DNA of 64,000 bases from contig OZ038378.1 in the NCBI GenBank assembly GCA_964036045.1, positions 38,255,228-38,319,227 on the forward strand, read 5' to 3'. Made by a program: the position numbers and the translations under genes. The notes below the pieces were generated by a model that was given only the letters and a program-made list of their open reading frames with translations, did no database searches and was not told the origin of the DNA. Every line of letters starts with the position of its first letter. The stretch's first letter is position 1. The DNA comes from Eutreptiella sp. 'Long Island Sound 2002' (taxonomy: Eukaryota; Euglenozoa; Euglenophyceae; Eutreptiales; Eutreptiaceae). Shown here in pieces: positions 33,377 to 44,893 of the stretch.

Positions 33377-33899
33377 TTTGGGGAACAATGGGGTAGGAGG
33401 AACCCCCCCCCCCCCTGCTATTCGGGGTATAATTAAAACAAAAGGTTACTTTTGGTCTTTTTGGGTACAAAACCTATTTTCATGTTTTTTCGTGCCTATA
33501 TTATACTATACAGGTACACCGGTGTGCACCACTGTTCTGCTGTACCACCCCAGAGCAGACAAAAATACTCCAAAATAGGCCGAATTCCAGGGTTTTTGAT
33601 GGTTTGGGAGAAAGCTCGGGTGGGAGGAACCCCCCCATCCCTATTTTTGGGCCAGAGAATCCAAAGAAAATTGGAATTTCTGTCGAAAATCCTCTATAGG
33701 CAGGTACACTGGTGTGCAGCACTGTTCTGCAGGACCAGCCCAGAGCGGGCAAAAATACCCCAAAATAGGCCAAATTTCAGGGTTTTTAATTTTTTTGGAC
33801 AAAATTCGGGTAGGTGGACCCCCCCCCCCCTATTTTGGGGGCGTAGAAACCAAGAAAATAGGTCATTTCTCGCGAAAAACCCCTTTTTGCTGACTTTTT
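33377..33899. repeat. Short diverged tandem repeat, three units
   Basis: GGGTAGGAGGAACCCCCC-type strings at about 33391, 33618 and 33809 are each followed by CTATTTTGGGG-like sequence. GGTACACTGGTGTGCAGCAC and CAAAATAGGCCAAATTTCAG recur between them. Spacing about 190-230 bp. Confidence 0.75.
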
Positions 33900-33936
33900 G
33901 AATTTTGGGAAAAAACAGCTGCTAAAATCATAGGTG
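33900..33936 (-). repeat. Terminal inverted repeat, right
   Basis: Exact reverse complement of 24481-24517. The minisatellite resumes immediately afterwards. Confidence 0.9.
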
Positions 33937-36900
33937 CCGGGCACGCCCTTCCGCCACCCCCACAGCGAGCAACGCCGGCCCGCAAGAGCGCACGCTGTGA
34001 AGCCGGTGCTGGGTCCCCACGCCCGCACCGACCGCACCCGGGACACACGAGTCGCAGAACCCTGGCTGCCCGCTCCAGAGGACGGGCGGCCGGGGGAGAA
34101 CAGCGCCTGACACCGGATGCCCCTCACAACTGAGGCAGGCCACCCCCCCCGGGGACGGCCCCCCAACCACCCCCGCGGCACGCAGCGCCCACAGGGCATG
34201 CAGGCCAAGGGACAGTGTTGGGCCCCCACACTCACACACCCGCGCCCACAGCATGTGGGTGGCGGACCCAAACAGCCCGCCCAGTGGGCGGGCAGTCGGG
34301 GGAGGGACAGCGCCTGACCTCAGACGCCCCTCACAATGTTGGAAGGCACCCCCCCCCCGGGGATGCCCTTCTGCCACCCCCACAGCGAGCAACGCCGGTC
34401 CGCAAGGGCGCACGCTGTGGGGCCGGTGCTGGGTCCCCACGCCCGCACCGACCGCACCCGGGACACACGGGTCGCGGAGCCCCGGCCGCCCGCTCCAGAG
34501 GACGGGCGGCCGGGGGAGGGACAGCGCCTGACACCAGACGCCCCTCACAACGGTGGCAGGCCATCCCCCCCGGGGACGGCCCCCCACCACCCCCGCGGCA
34601 CGCAGCCCCCAGAGGGCATGCAGGCCAATGGGGCAAGGGTTGGGCCCCCACAGCCACACACCCGCGCCCACAGCACGTGGATGGCGGACCCCAACAGCCC
34701 GCCCAGAGGGCGGGCAGTCGGGGGAGGGACAGCGCCTGACCTCAGACGCCCCTCACAATGGTGGAAGGCCACCCCCCCCCTGGGACGCCCTTCCGCCAAC
34801 CCCACAGCGAGCAACGCCGGCCCGCAGAGGCGCACACTGTGGGGCCGCTGCTGGGTCCCCACGCCCGCACCGACCGCACCCGGGACACACGGGTCGCGGA
34901 ACCCTTGCTGCCCGCTCCAGAGGACAGGCGGCCGGGGGAGGGACAGCGCCTGACACCGAACGCCCCCCACAACGGTGGCAGGCCACCCCCCCCGGGGACG
35001 GCCCCCCACCACCCCCGTTGCACGCAGCCCCCACGGGGCATGCAGGCCAAGGGGACAGTGTTGGGCCCCCACACCCACACACCTGCGCCCACAGCACGTG
35101 GGTGGCGGACCCCAACAGCCCGCCCAGTGGGCGCGCAGTCGGGGGAGGGACAGCGCCTGACCTCAGACGCCCCTCACAATGGTGGAAGGCACCCCCCCCG
35201 GGGCCGCCCTTCCGCCACCTCCACAGCGAGCAACGCCGGCCCGCAAGGGCACACGCTGTGGGGCTGGTGCTGGGTCCCCACGCCCGCACCAACCGCACCC
35301 GGGACACACGGGTCGCGGAGCCCCGGCTGCCCGCTCCAGAGGACGGGCGGCCGGGGGAGGGACAGCGCCTGACACCAGACGCCCCTCACAACGGTGGCAG
35401 GCCAACCCCCCCGGGGACGGCCCCCAACCACCCCCACGGCACGCAGCCCCCGCAGGGCATGCAGGCCACGGGGGCAGTGTTGGGCCCCCACACCCACACA
35501 CCCGCGCCCACAGCACGTGGGTGGCGGACCCCAACAGCCCGCCCAGTGGGCGGGCAGTTGGGGAAGGGAAAGCGCCTAACCTCAGACGCCCCTCACAATG
35601 GTGGAAGGCACCCCCCCCGGACACGCCCTTCCGCCACCCCCACAGCGAGCAACGCCGGCCCGCAAGGGCGCACGCTGTGGCGCCGGTGCTGGGTCCCCAC
35701 GCCCGCACCGACCGCACCCGGGACACACGAGTCGCAGAACCCTGGCTGCCCGCTCCAGAGGACGGGCGGCCGGGGGAGAACAGCGCCTGACACCAGACGC
35801 CCCTCACAACGGTGGCAGGCCACCCCCCCTGGGGACGGCCCTGCAACCATCCCCGCGGCACTCAGCGCCCACAGGGCATGCAGGCCAAGGGACAGTGTTG
35901 GGCCCCCACACTCACACACCCGCGCCCACAGCATGTGGGTGGCGGACCCCAACAGCCCGCCCAGTGGGCGGGCAGTCGGGGGAGGGACAGCGCCTGACGT
36001 CAGACGCCCCTCACAATGGTGGAAGGCACCCCCCCTGGGGACGCCCTTCCGCCACTCCCACAGCGAGCAACGCCGGCCGGCAAGGGCGCACGCTGTGGGG
36101 CCGGTGCTGGGTCCCCACGCCCGCACCGACCGCACCCGGGACACACGGGTCGCGGAACCCTGGCTGCCTGCTCCAGAGGATGGGCGGCCGGGGGAGGGAC
36201 AGCGCCTGACACCAGACGCCCCTCACAACGCTGGCAGGCCACCCCCCCCGGGGACGCCCCCCCCACTGCCTTCGCGGCACGCAGCCCCCCCAGGGCATCC
36301 AAGGCAAGGAGACAGTGTTGGGCCCCCACACCAACATGCCTGCGCGCACAGCATGTGGGTGGGGGACCCCAACAGCCAGCCCAGTGGACGGGCAGTTCAG
36401 GGAGGGGGAGCACCTGACCACAGACGCCCCTCACAACGGTGGAAAGCATCCCCCCGGGAACGCCCTTCCGCCACCCCCACAGGGAGCAACGCCAGCCCGC
36501 AAGGGCGAACGCTGTGGGGCCGGTGCCGGGTCCCCACGCCCGCACCGACTGCACCCGGGACACACGGGTCGCGGAACCCCGGCTACCCGCCCCAGAGGAA
36601 GGACGGCCGGGGGAGGGACAGCGCCTGACACCAGACGCCCCTCACAACGGTGGCAGGCCCACCCCCCCGCGGACGGCCACCCACCACCCCCGCGGCACGC
36701 AGCCCCCACAGGGCATGCAGGCCAAGGGGACAGTGTTGGGCCCCCCCACCCACACACCCGCGCCCACAGCACGTGGGTGGCAGACCCCAACAGCCCGCCC
36801 AGTGGGCGGGCAGTCGGGGGAGGGGGAGCGCCTGACCTCAGACGCCCCTCACAACGGTGGAAGGCACCTTCCCCGGGGATGCCCTTCCGCCACCCCCACA

Positions 36901-38404
36901 GCGAGCAACGCCGGCCCGCAAGGGCGCACGCTGTGGGGCCGGTGCTGGGTCCCCACGCCCGCAACCACCGCACCCGGGACACACGGGTCGCTGAACCCCG
37001 GCTGCCTGCCCCAGAGGACGGGCGGCAGGGGGAGGGACAGCGCCTGACACCAGACGCCCCTCACAACGGTGGCAGGCCAACCCCCCGGGGACGGCCCCCG
37101 ACCATCCCCGCGGCACGCAGCCCCCACAGGGCATGCGGGCCAAGGGGACAGTGTTGGGCCCCCACACCCACACGCCTGCGCCCACAGCATGTGGCTGGCG
37201 GACCCCAACAGCCCGCCCAGTGGACAGGCAGTTCAGGGAGGGGGAGCGCCTGACCACAGACGCCCCTCACAACGGTGGAAGGCACCCCCCCGGGAACGCC
37301 CTTCCGCCACCCCCACAGCGAGCAATGCCGGCCTGCAAGAGCGCACGCTGTGGGGCCGGTGCTGGGTCCCCACGCCCGCACCCACCGCACCCGGGACACA
37401 CGGGTCGCGGAACCCCGGCTACCCGCCCCAGAGGACAGACGGCCGGGGGAGGGACAGCGCCTGACACCAGACACCCCTCACAACGCTGGCAGGCCATCCC
37501 CCCCCCGGGGACAGCCCCCCACTCCCCCTCGCGGCACGCAGCCCCCACAGGGCGTGCAGGCCATGGGGACAGTGTTGCACCCCCACACCCACACGCCCGC
37601 GCCCACAGCACGTGGGTAGCGGACCCCAACAGCCCGCCCAGTAGGCGGGCAGTCGGGGGAGGGGGAGCGCCTGACCTCAGACGCCCCTCGCAACAATGGA
37701 AGGCACCCCCCCCGGGGATGCCCTTCCGCCACCCCCGGAGCGAGGAATGCTGGCCTGCAAGGGCGCACGCTGTGGGGCGGCTGCTTGGTCACCACGCCTG
37801 CACCGACCGCACCCGGGACACACGGGTCGCGGGACCCCGGCCAGCCCGCCCCAGAGGACGGGCGGCAGGGGGGGGGACAGCGCCTGACACCAGACGCCCC
37901 TCGCAACGGTGGCAGGCCACCCCCCCGGGGACGGCTCCCCGCCATCCCCGCGGCACGCAGCCCCCACAGGGCATGCAGGCCAAAGGGGCAGTGATGGGCC
38001 CCCACACCCACACGCCCGCGCCCACAGCATGTGGGTGGCGGACCCCAACAGCCCGCCCAGTGGGCGGGCAGTCGGGGGAGGGACAGCGCCTGACCTCAGA
38101 CGCCCCTCACAATGGTGGAAGGCAGCCCCCCCGGGGACGCCCTTCCGCCACCCCCACAGCGAGCAACGCTGGCCCGCAAGGGCGCACGCCGTGGAACCGG
38201 TGCTGGTTCCCCACGCCCGCACCGACCGCACCCGGAACACACGGGTCGCGGTACCCCGGCTGCCCGCCCCAGAGGACGGGCGGTCGGGGGAGGGACAGCG
38301 CCTGACACCAGACGCCCCTCACAACGGTGGCAGGCCACCCCCCCCCGGGGACGGCCCCCCACCACCCCCGCGGCACGCAGCCCCCACAGGGCGTGCAGGC
38401 CAAG
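33937..38404 (+). repeat. 420-bp dimeric minisatellite, right part
   Basis: Continuation of the array interrupted at 24481. TTGGGCCCCC-type landmarks recur roughly every 420 bp from about 34218 to 38000, giving nearly eleven dimers. Frames up to 691 codons exist in several phases and strands; they are array shadows. Confidence 0.93.
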
Positions 38405-39239
38405 CCAGGTAGGGAGGAACCGGGACCGGACCACCCCCCCCCAAGCACGCCAGACAGAGCAAGGGACCGGGGCAGGACACGCGGAGGGGCACGGACCACG
38501 TGGAACGGCCCTACCAGCGCCCAGTGCCGGGAGCGCGTGGGGTGCGCAAGCCACACCACCCAGAGGGGGGGGGAGCAGACGCCGCGGGAGCGCGAGCGCA
38601 CACACACGCAAAGGGCACGCGGGGACTACTAGAAGGGCAACCGGACCGAGCTCGCGGAACGCACAGACCGCGTGGAATGGCGTACCAGCGAGCGAGGGTA
38701 AGGGTCACCCGGACGGGACGGCCCGCCACACGCAGCGCGGGACACGCGGGGCGGAAAGGGGGAAACGGGAGAGACACAAAACCAGGTACCGGCCCGAGCC
38801 CCCCGAACGGGCCCCGAGCGCCGCGCACACACGGACGGGGCACTGCACCCGCCAAGGCAGTGACGGCGCACTGCGCCACGCCCCAACCCCTAGGCAAGGC
38901 AGCCTGCGCGCCAGCCCAAGGGGGTCCCACTGGCGACAAGCCAGTAGCACGGGCCCGGCGGCGCCGGCGCCCCGGGCGACCACGCATTAGGGGGGCGACG
39001 CGGTGGGTAAGCGCCTGCAGCCACGGCTGCGAATTGATGCACTGACCGGGGAGTGGCGAAACGGGGAAGCCGGGGAGGGACGGGGCTCCGAGCCCTGTGA
39101 ACCCGGGGGACTCCGCCACCAGGCAGGAGGTGCGTCTTGGAGTGCCCTGCACTAGGACCTGGTGGGGAGGATATCACCTGTCCCGACCACGTGGCCCCCC
39201 GGGGCCGAAAGGCGTCTAGTACCCGAAAAATCAAACCTC
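38405..39239 (+). mobile_element. 3' body and CAAACCT tail of the array retroposon
   Basis: Nearly identical by eye to 9165-10039, including GGACCGGACC, CGTGGAATGGCGTACCAGCG, the GGTGGGTAAGCGCC stretch and the terminal ATCAAACCTCAAACCT tail. Non-coding. The tail abuts minus-strand pol of copy D. Confidence 0.85.
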
Positions 39240-40841
39240 AAACCTCCAATCTCTTCAGCCTCTCGATTTTCTGTTGGAAATCCTCCGCAGTATGGAGGTT
39301 GCTCTTTCCACGTTCATCCTTTTTCTGCCGGTCAGCAGTTTGGGCAGGTAACGAGCTGTCATCCCAGTCAGGGGAACATTGTTGCCCGTAGTGTAGAGAG
39401 TACACCAGGGCAACCTCTGGGACAGGCAGCGTGTACAGTTCATCGTCCTCCTCAGACCAGATCGGGAATTTCCAGGTCTGTCTTAGGCATTGGAGTCGCT
39501 CTTGGCGCTCGATACTTTCTGCTCTCAGGTACGACATTTATTGTAGTCCCTGCGCGTCATGCTCTGACAAGGGCATGTGATTAGAAGCACGCCGCGCTAG
39601 AGCGCCAGAGCGCTGAGCCAGGGCCTCCCCGGAGCATGCATGCTGCATGTGAAGCACAGGCTTCCCAACAGGGGAACATTGTTCTGGGGTTGAGTCCAGA
39701 TCTACCTTATGAAGCAACAGCTGGGCCAAGAAGGCACTGTGTTTGAGATCAACACAGCTGGGGTTAACAAGGGGAATAGAGCTGGCAATTTTACACAGTT
39801 GATTGTCACCATCTTCTCTTACATTAGCAGGTCCCAGTTTGTCATGGTAGGACTCACACGCTGTAAGTGTGGCTGAAGTGTGCTCAGGGGATCGTCTTTT
39901 GAGATCCAAAAGGGTCAGACCACGACTTTCGGCCATGACCTCTTTCAGTAGCACCTGATCAAGATCACACAGGGGTACAGGGTTGAGGGATCCATCAACG
40001 ATGGATAAGAAACTGGCCCATTCTGCAGCCTGCATAGCAGTGTCTGAATCTTCAGGCACGTACATGGGACCGTCGGGGGGTTGCACTCCTCCGACAGTCA
40101 TTCAGTCCAGCAATTGACGCCAATAGGTGTGTTCACCTGTACAACCGCAGTCAGGGGTACACAGGACCACACTTCCTCACTCATGAGCCATTTTGGTCAG
40201 AAGCTTCGCGAGCAGAGAGAAGGGAGGGTTACATACGCTAGGCCCATCGCTTTTGAAAAGAAGCGGAGGGCGTTATTCATATGTTTAGAGCAAAACAATT
40301 GCATGAAGTGGTGTTGTTGACTCGCGAACAATTCCACCAGGGATACCTGCAAGGCCGCCAGTCCATTTTCAACGACGTGTCGGGCCAACTGGTAGTTTTC
40401 GGTATGATAGTTTGTTCGTGCTGCGTAGCGCAGCCCGGACTCTTTTCGTCCTGACAGCTTGAAAGCTACGGAGAAGAGGCCACTGCTGAAGTCGCAGTGT
40501 AAAGCATAGGGACGTTGGAGAGACAACATTTCCCCCGGGGGTCTTTTTCAGAAGAAAGTATGTGCCGATGACGATGTGAAAGGCGTCAGTGTCCAACACA
40601 CTGCAGTGTGGCATCACGGATTCGTCGCCAAGGCAAATACACACATCGACACCCCCCAGGGAATGGATGGTTCGCCCACCCCTTACTCTTATGGCCACAG
40701 ACTTAGTTTTCTTGAATTTTTTTAGCAGGCGCCGGGCCACTATGGAGAGTGTTGCACCTGTGTCCAGCACTCCCCGAAAAGCTGATCCCCGATTTTCACG
40801 AGGATCCAAATAACCAAGTCCTCATCTTCAGAGCCGCCCCT
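39240..40841 (-). pseudogene. pol: Ty3 copy D pol: protease, DAM-like domain, linker
   Basis: Read on the minus strand: DLVIWILVKIGDQ, a protease with LDTGATLSIVARR and IHSLGGVDV, then NYQLARHVVENGLAALQ / VELFASQQHHFMQLFCS of the DAM-like domain, then a linker (CVDLKHSAFLAQLLL, ERQERLQCLRQTWKF) ending at QKIERLKRLE. A one-base loss just before the protease, and frame breaks and stops between about 40200 and 40100 that destroy the NPPF region, show decay. RT and everything downstream is missing where the array retroposon tail abuts. Confidence 0.82.
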
Positions 40842-41960
40842 CTACTCCCCATCAGGGAATTTCACGTCCACCCCGGGAGCCATGAGCGATTTGGCCATCC
40901 AGGCTAATCGCCTCCTCTTAGAATTAGACTCCTCCCGGGAGGCGTTATTTCCCTGCGGACGCTTCTTAGGGTGAGCAGTGGCGGGAGAAGGAGTAGTAGC
41001 GGGCGCTGACGAGCGCCTCTGAGGGTTATGGTTCGGGGGTCCATCCTTGCCACCCCCTTTTCCTCCTCCTTTACCACCCTTGTCACCATTCCTGGGGGTT
41101 TTGGAGGGGGTTTGGTTTTTTTGGCGTTCAGCCTCTTGGCGTTTGAGTTTGTTACTCTCGCGCTTTTTTATGTGGCATTCGTCCTCGTAGTGACAACGTT
41201 TGCCACAAACCCCACAGGTGATGGTACACCTGAAGTGATCCTAATGAATCACTGTTATTCCATCTTTGGTGTGCTGCTGTTTTTCCAGTTGCCGCACGCA
41301 ACCACTGCGACGATCGCAGTCAGGGGCATGACAAGGCCCCCGCTTGTCATTGACAGGTTTACAGTAGAAGAGTCGGGGTACACCTGCTTCCGGTTTCACC
41401 TCATTCATGGCACGTAGGCTACCCCCCCCCCTTTACCTCAACCCTTGTTGGCGGTAGTGGGGGTTTTGGACCCTCTCGACTCACCCCGTTCAGGGGTGGG
41501 GCTGGCACCTTTACCCAGGTGCCTCTTGAAAATATTTTCATATGGGAGTCCTTCTCCCTCTCAAGGGCCAGTTCGATGAGTAGGTCCACCAGGTCATCGT
41601 GCGTGTGAGTGGGTCGCTTCCTCTCGGAGGTAGACCTGCAATCTTCCCACGTATGTGTGGGAAATTTACCCACAAGCCACAGGTGGGGTTCAGTGGTTCC
41701 ATAGGAACCCACGTTCATCGTGGAGAACAGATAGTAAGGTCGCACACATGTTCAGAGATTCGCGCAGCGGAAGGAAATTCAGGGAGCATAGGAAGCTCCT
41801 CAATCTGTGTGCGCACACGGAGATCCGTCTCGTAGATGTGAAAAGCTTTCTCCAGTCTTTGAGAACCTGCGCCCAAGTTGAACAGGTTTGCACAATCTTT
41901 TTAACCTGTTTCTGCAAAAACGTCAGTAAGAAAGAGTCACTGCCTTGTCTTTCTTGGAGG
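40842..41960 (-). pseudogene. gag: Ty3 copy D gag, N-terminally truncated
   Basis: On the minus strand it runs from LQKQVKKIVQTCSTWAQVL through a frameshifted middle to NVGSYGTTEPHLWLV and TSERKRPTHTHDDLVDLLIE. The CCHC knuckle CGVCGKRCHYEDEC follows, then a Lys/Gly-rich basic tail ending FPDGE-stop. The stop is TAG at 40842-40844 and the pol reading GGSEDEDLV follows in the same frame. The N-terminal half is lost at about 41960, where copy B promoter sequence begins. Confidence 0.8.
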
Positions 41961-42634
41961 GCCTGATCCAGGCCAAGCCCCCTATAAAACCCTTTTGTTG
42001 ATGCTAAGACTTACTTAAGTATTTCTATCACTCTTTTGAAGCTTAAAGTACACTTTCTCAAAGTAACTAGGGTTGTACCCCTAGCCCCTCATAAGGTTCA
42101 CCCCTACCACTCAACTGAGCGGAGGTATCTTCCTTCATGGAGGATATACCGAATTAAAATAGGTATTTCATGCCTTAGGCCTTGGAGGTTAAGCCTAGTG
42201 GTCTCCCACCCCGAGACCCTTATGCTCAATTGTCTCTACCACTTATTGTGGTTCTACCTTTTAACTGTTTCTGAATTCAGTTGCTTGGCCAAGTCATATT
42301 CCGTGTCTGGCCTGACACCTATGCCCCACATTCCTAACCAGCACCATTTCACCCAAAAGAGTGCACATGAAGTGCTTGATGCTATCTTTGAGGCTAGAGT
42401 CAGTCCAGTTTTCATATAAAATCTTTTGTATTATCCATTTGTGATTGAATCTTTGTGTTTATACCTGCTTTGTCTATCTGCAGCCCTTCTGTGTTACACT
42501 GGATTTCAAACCATTCATTGATTCGATCCACATCCTGTTCTTGCTCTACTTGCTCCTTTGGTTTTGGGATTTCACCATCAAAAACCTGCAGGATTTCATT
42601 AAAATCTATAGCGCACTAATCAAGGACATCTTTC
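41961..42634 (+). promoter_or_regulatory. Putative 5' LTR remnant/leader of Ty3 copy B
   Basis: AT-rich stretch upstream of copy B gag. TATAAA lies at 41983-41988 in CCCCTATAAAACC, and the region ends directly before a primer-binding site. It shows only weak resemblance to the LTRs of copies A and C, so it is either a diverged subfamily or non-LTR leader. A frame at 42036-42419 has no recognisable domain. Confidence 0.45.
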
Positions 42635-42646
42635 TGGTAGCAGAGG
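42635..42646 (+). promoter_or_regulatory. Primer-binding site for initiator tRNA-Met
   Basis: TGGTAGCAGAGG is complementary to the 3' end CCTCTGCTACCA known for metazoan-type initiator tRNA-Met, the classic minus-strand primer of many LTR retrotransposons. It lies 244 bp before the Gag start. Confidence 0.6.
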
Positions 42647-42889
42647 CAAACCCTGAGAACCTTTCGAACCGACTCTGAGCAGAAGCACAAGAAAAGCACA
42701 CTGAAAAGCACATTGAACATGTCCACTCAACTGTCCTCCCGAACCTGGCCGATCAGAAGTGTACAAGTGCAACATGGCAATGTAGCCCACCCAAAGAGTG
42801 AACCGCCACTCAGAGCAGCATCTGGGTCTCAGGAAGATCCAGAGCACAGAAGGGCGGAACTAAATCCGCCCAGAACAATCCCATTAACC

Positions 42890-44893
42890 ATGGAAACGTT
42901 AGCAGCCCATGCTGAAGACAGCCTGCAACGGCTCCGCAGGCGTGTCGAAGCTTCCATCGCCCGGTCGTCTTGTCCGGCCTAGTCTTCTACCATACTTGGA
43001 CTTGGTCCTGAAGACCAAGACGACCTACGAAGGAAGATGGACCAGTTCATGCTCCACGAAGAGTACCACAAGTCCACCGTAGGAGAAGATGGAGAAATAC
43101 CTCTCGATGCCCTCTGGTCGCCGCCCCAAACTGAGATGGGCTCCTTCCTCTTTTCTGGGCCCTCTACAGACATGGTGGACACAGTATCACTACCGAGACG
43201 ACCGAGAGTACACGAACACCCGAGGGCAAAGCATCCAGACCTGCCGATAATGGATCCTCTTCGCCCAGAGCCCACCCATGGGGCTCTTGATCGTACGGCC
43301 GAACTTTTGGCCAAACTTCTATCCGGATCAGAAGACCCGGATGTGACAGCTCTGTCAGAGGCTGTCAAGGCTAAATTGGGTATCAGTGAACCCTTACCCA
43401 AGCCAGCGCTACTCTCACCTTCACCCGGATTGAGCACGTTGGCTGATGATCTGAAAAGATCAAGGGTGTCCAGGTTGCTACCCAAGGTCACTTGCCCCAG
43501 CCCTTTTCATCCTCGCGCCAGGACAGTCCCTATTGCTGAACTACAGGACGTGCCGGTGACGGAGACTGAGAAAAGAGGGCTGTCAGCCCTGGCACCTCTT
43601 GCCGGCGTATCTCCTTCTCCTTCTGGCCTAACCCCGGGGGGTGGGAAGATGGGCAGACCTATTGCCCAGGAGAACATCCAGCTAGAACTGCCGGAGTTCG
43701 ACCCGAAAAATCTGCCTGAATGGGCAGAAGAATTTGCTGAGTTTCTTTTGCTCACTGGCCAATCCCATGTGGATGTGGCCACCAAATGCTCCTTGCTGAT
43801 ACGCTCCTGCAAAAAGAAAGTTCTGCAAAAACAGGTGAATCAGATTGTGAAAACCTGTTCAACCTGGGTAGAGGTACTCCAAAGATTGGAGAAAACATTC
43901 CCAGTCTATGTGACTGACCTCAGTGTGCGCACACAGATAGAGGACCTACCTATGCTCCCTGAGTTTCCTTCCGCTGCGCGAGTCTCTGAATACGTGTGCG
44001 ACCTGGAGTATCTGTTTTCACAGATGAATCTGGGCTCCTACGGAGCCACTGAGCCCCACCTGTGGCTCATGAGTAAGATCTCCAAAGGTACGTGGGATGA
44101 CTGCCGCGCTACCTCTGAGAGGAAAAGCGGGACCCACTCGTACGACGAACTGGTGGACCAGCTGATTGAGCTAGCTCTTGAGAGGGAGAATGACTCCCAC
44201 ATGGAGAACTTCCTCAAGAAGCACTTGGGTCGAGGTGGTATCCCTACCCCCGAAGAAGGCGAAGGGAAAGGGCCTAAAAATCCCACCACCACCAACCAGG
44301 AGGGTGGTAAAGGGAGGGGTAACCTACGTGCCATGAATGAGGTTAAACCTGATGCAGGTACACCCCCTCTGGTCTACTGCAAACCTGTCAATGACAAGGG
44401 GGGGCCTTGCCATGCCCCTGACTGCGATCACCGCAGTAGCTGTATGCTGCAGATGAAACGACAGCAGCATACCAAGGATGGGAAACCTGTGACCCATCAG
44501 GATCATTTCAGGTGTACCATCACCTGTGGTTATTGTGGCAAACGCCGTCACTACGAGGACGAATGTCACAAAAAGAAACGCGAGAGTGACAAACTCAAGC
44601 GACAGGAGGCTGAACGCCAGAAGACCCAAACACCCACCAAAAATCCCCCGAATGGGGATAAAGGTGGTAAAGGAGGTGGCAAGGGGGGTGGCAAAGCTGG
44701 ACCCCCTAAACCCCAGAGATGCTCATCAGCGCCCGCTGCTACTCCCCCTACTGCCGCAAGTGACCCCAAGAAGCGCCCAAAGAGGGGTAACGCTTCCCCT
44801 GAGGGGAATAACTCCAAGAAGAGGCGGCTCGCCTGGATGACCAAGTCCCTCATGGCTGCAGGGGTGGATGTCAAGTTCCCTGATGAGGAGTAG
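42890..44893 (+). pseudogene. gag: Ty3 copy B gag
   Basis: Gag of 667 codons from METLAAHAEDSLQRLRRRVE. An in-frame TAG at 42980-42982 interrupts it after ARSSCPA; the same frame continues SSTILGLGPEDQDDLRRKMD. The capsid-like region (LPEFDPKNLPEWAEEFAEF, MLPEFPSAARVSEYVCDLEY, ATSERKSGTHSYDELVDQLI) is followed by the CCHC knuckle CGYCGKRRHYEDEC (44525-44566) and a Lys/Gly/Pro-rich basic tail. It ends FPDEE-TAG, after which pol continues in the same frame. Best-preserved gag in the window. Confidence 0.88.

Larger units (their letters stand above)
24481..33936. mobile_element. 9.46-kb inverted-repeat-bounded block with captured sequences
   Basis: Bounded by perfect 37-bp inverted repeats and inserted within a poly-C stretch of the minisatellite, whose unit continues on both sides. 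AT-richer than its surroundings. It contains two satellites, a 22-bp minisatellite, a histone H2A fragment and duplicated permease-like exons, but no recognisable transposase. The layout fits a non-autonomous DNA transposon that gathered host fragments. The target-site duplication cannot be read because it falls in C-runs. Confidence 0.7.
22009..39239 (+). mobile_element. Large array-bearing retroposon, nested and split
   Basis: Composite of a dimeric minisatellite (22009-24480 and 33937-38404) and the same 3' body and CAAACCT tail found at 9165-10039 (here 38405-39239). The GC-rich 5' segment seen at 7567 is absent, so this copy is 5'-truncated or recombinant. It is itself interrupted by a TACC-tailed retroposon (23042-23484) and a 9.46-kb inverted-repeat block (24481-33936). 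Its left flank is a minus-strand LTR and its right flank is minus-strand pol. Confidence 0.75.

Noticed and set aside
34553-36628. 691-codon plus-strand frame in the minisatellite
   Set aside because: Spans five repeat units, and similar long frames exist in other phases and on the minus strand. It is a product of unit composition.
40180-40200. Dinoflagellate spliced-leader-like GAGCCATTTTGG string
   Set aside because: Only a partial match, inside decayed pol of copy D on the opposite strand; not evidence for a spliced leader.
42036-42419. 127-codon frame upstream of copy B gag
   Set aside because: No domain, no homologue in the other copies, and it sits where an LTR or leader is expected.
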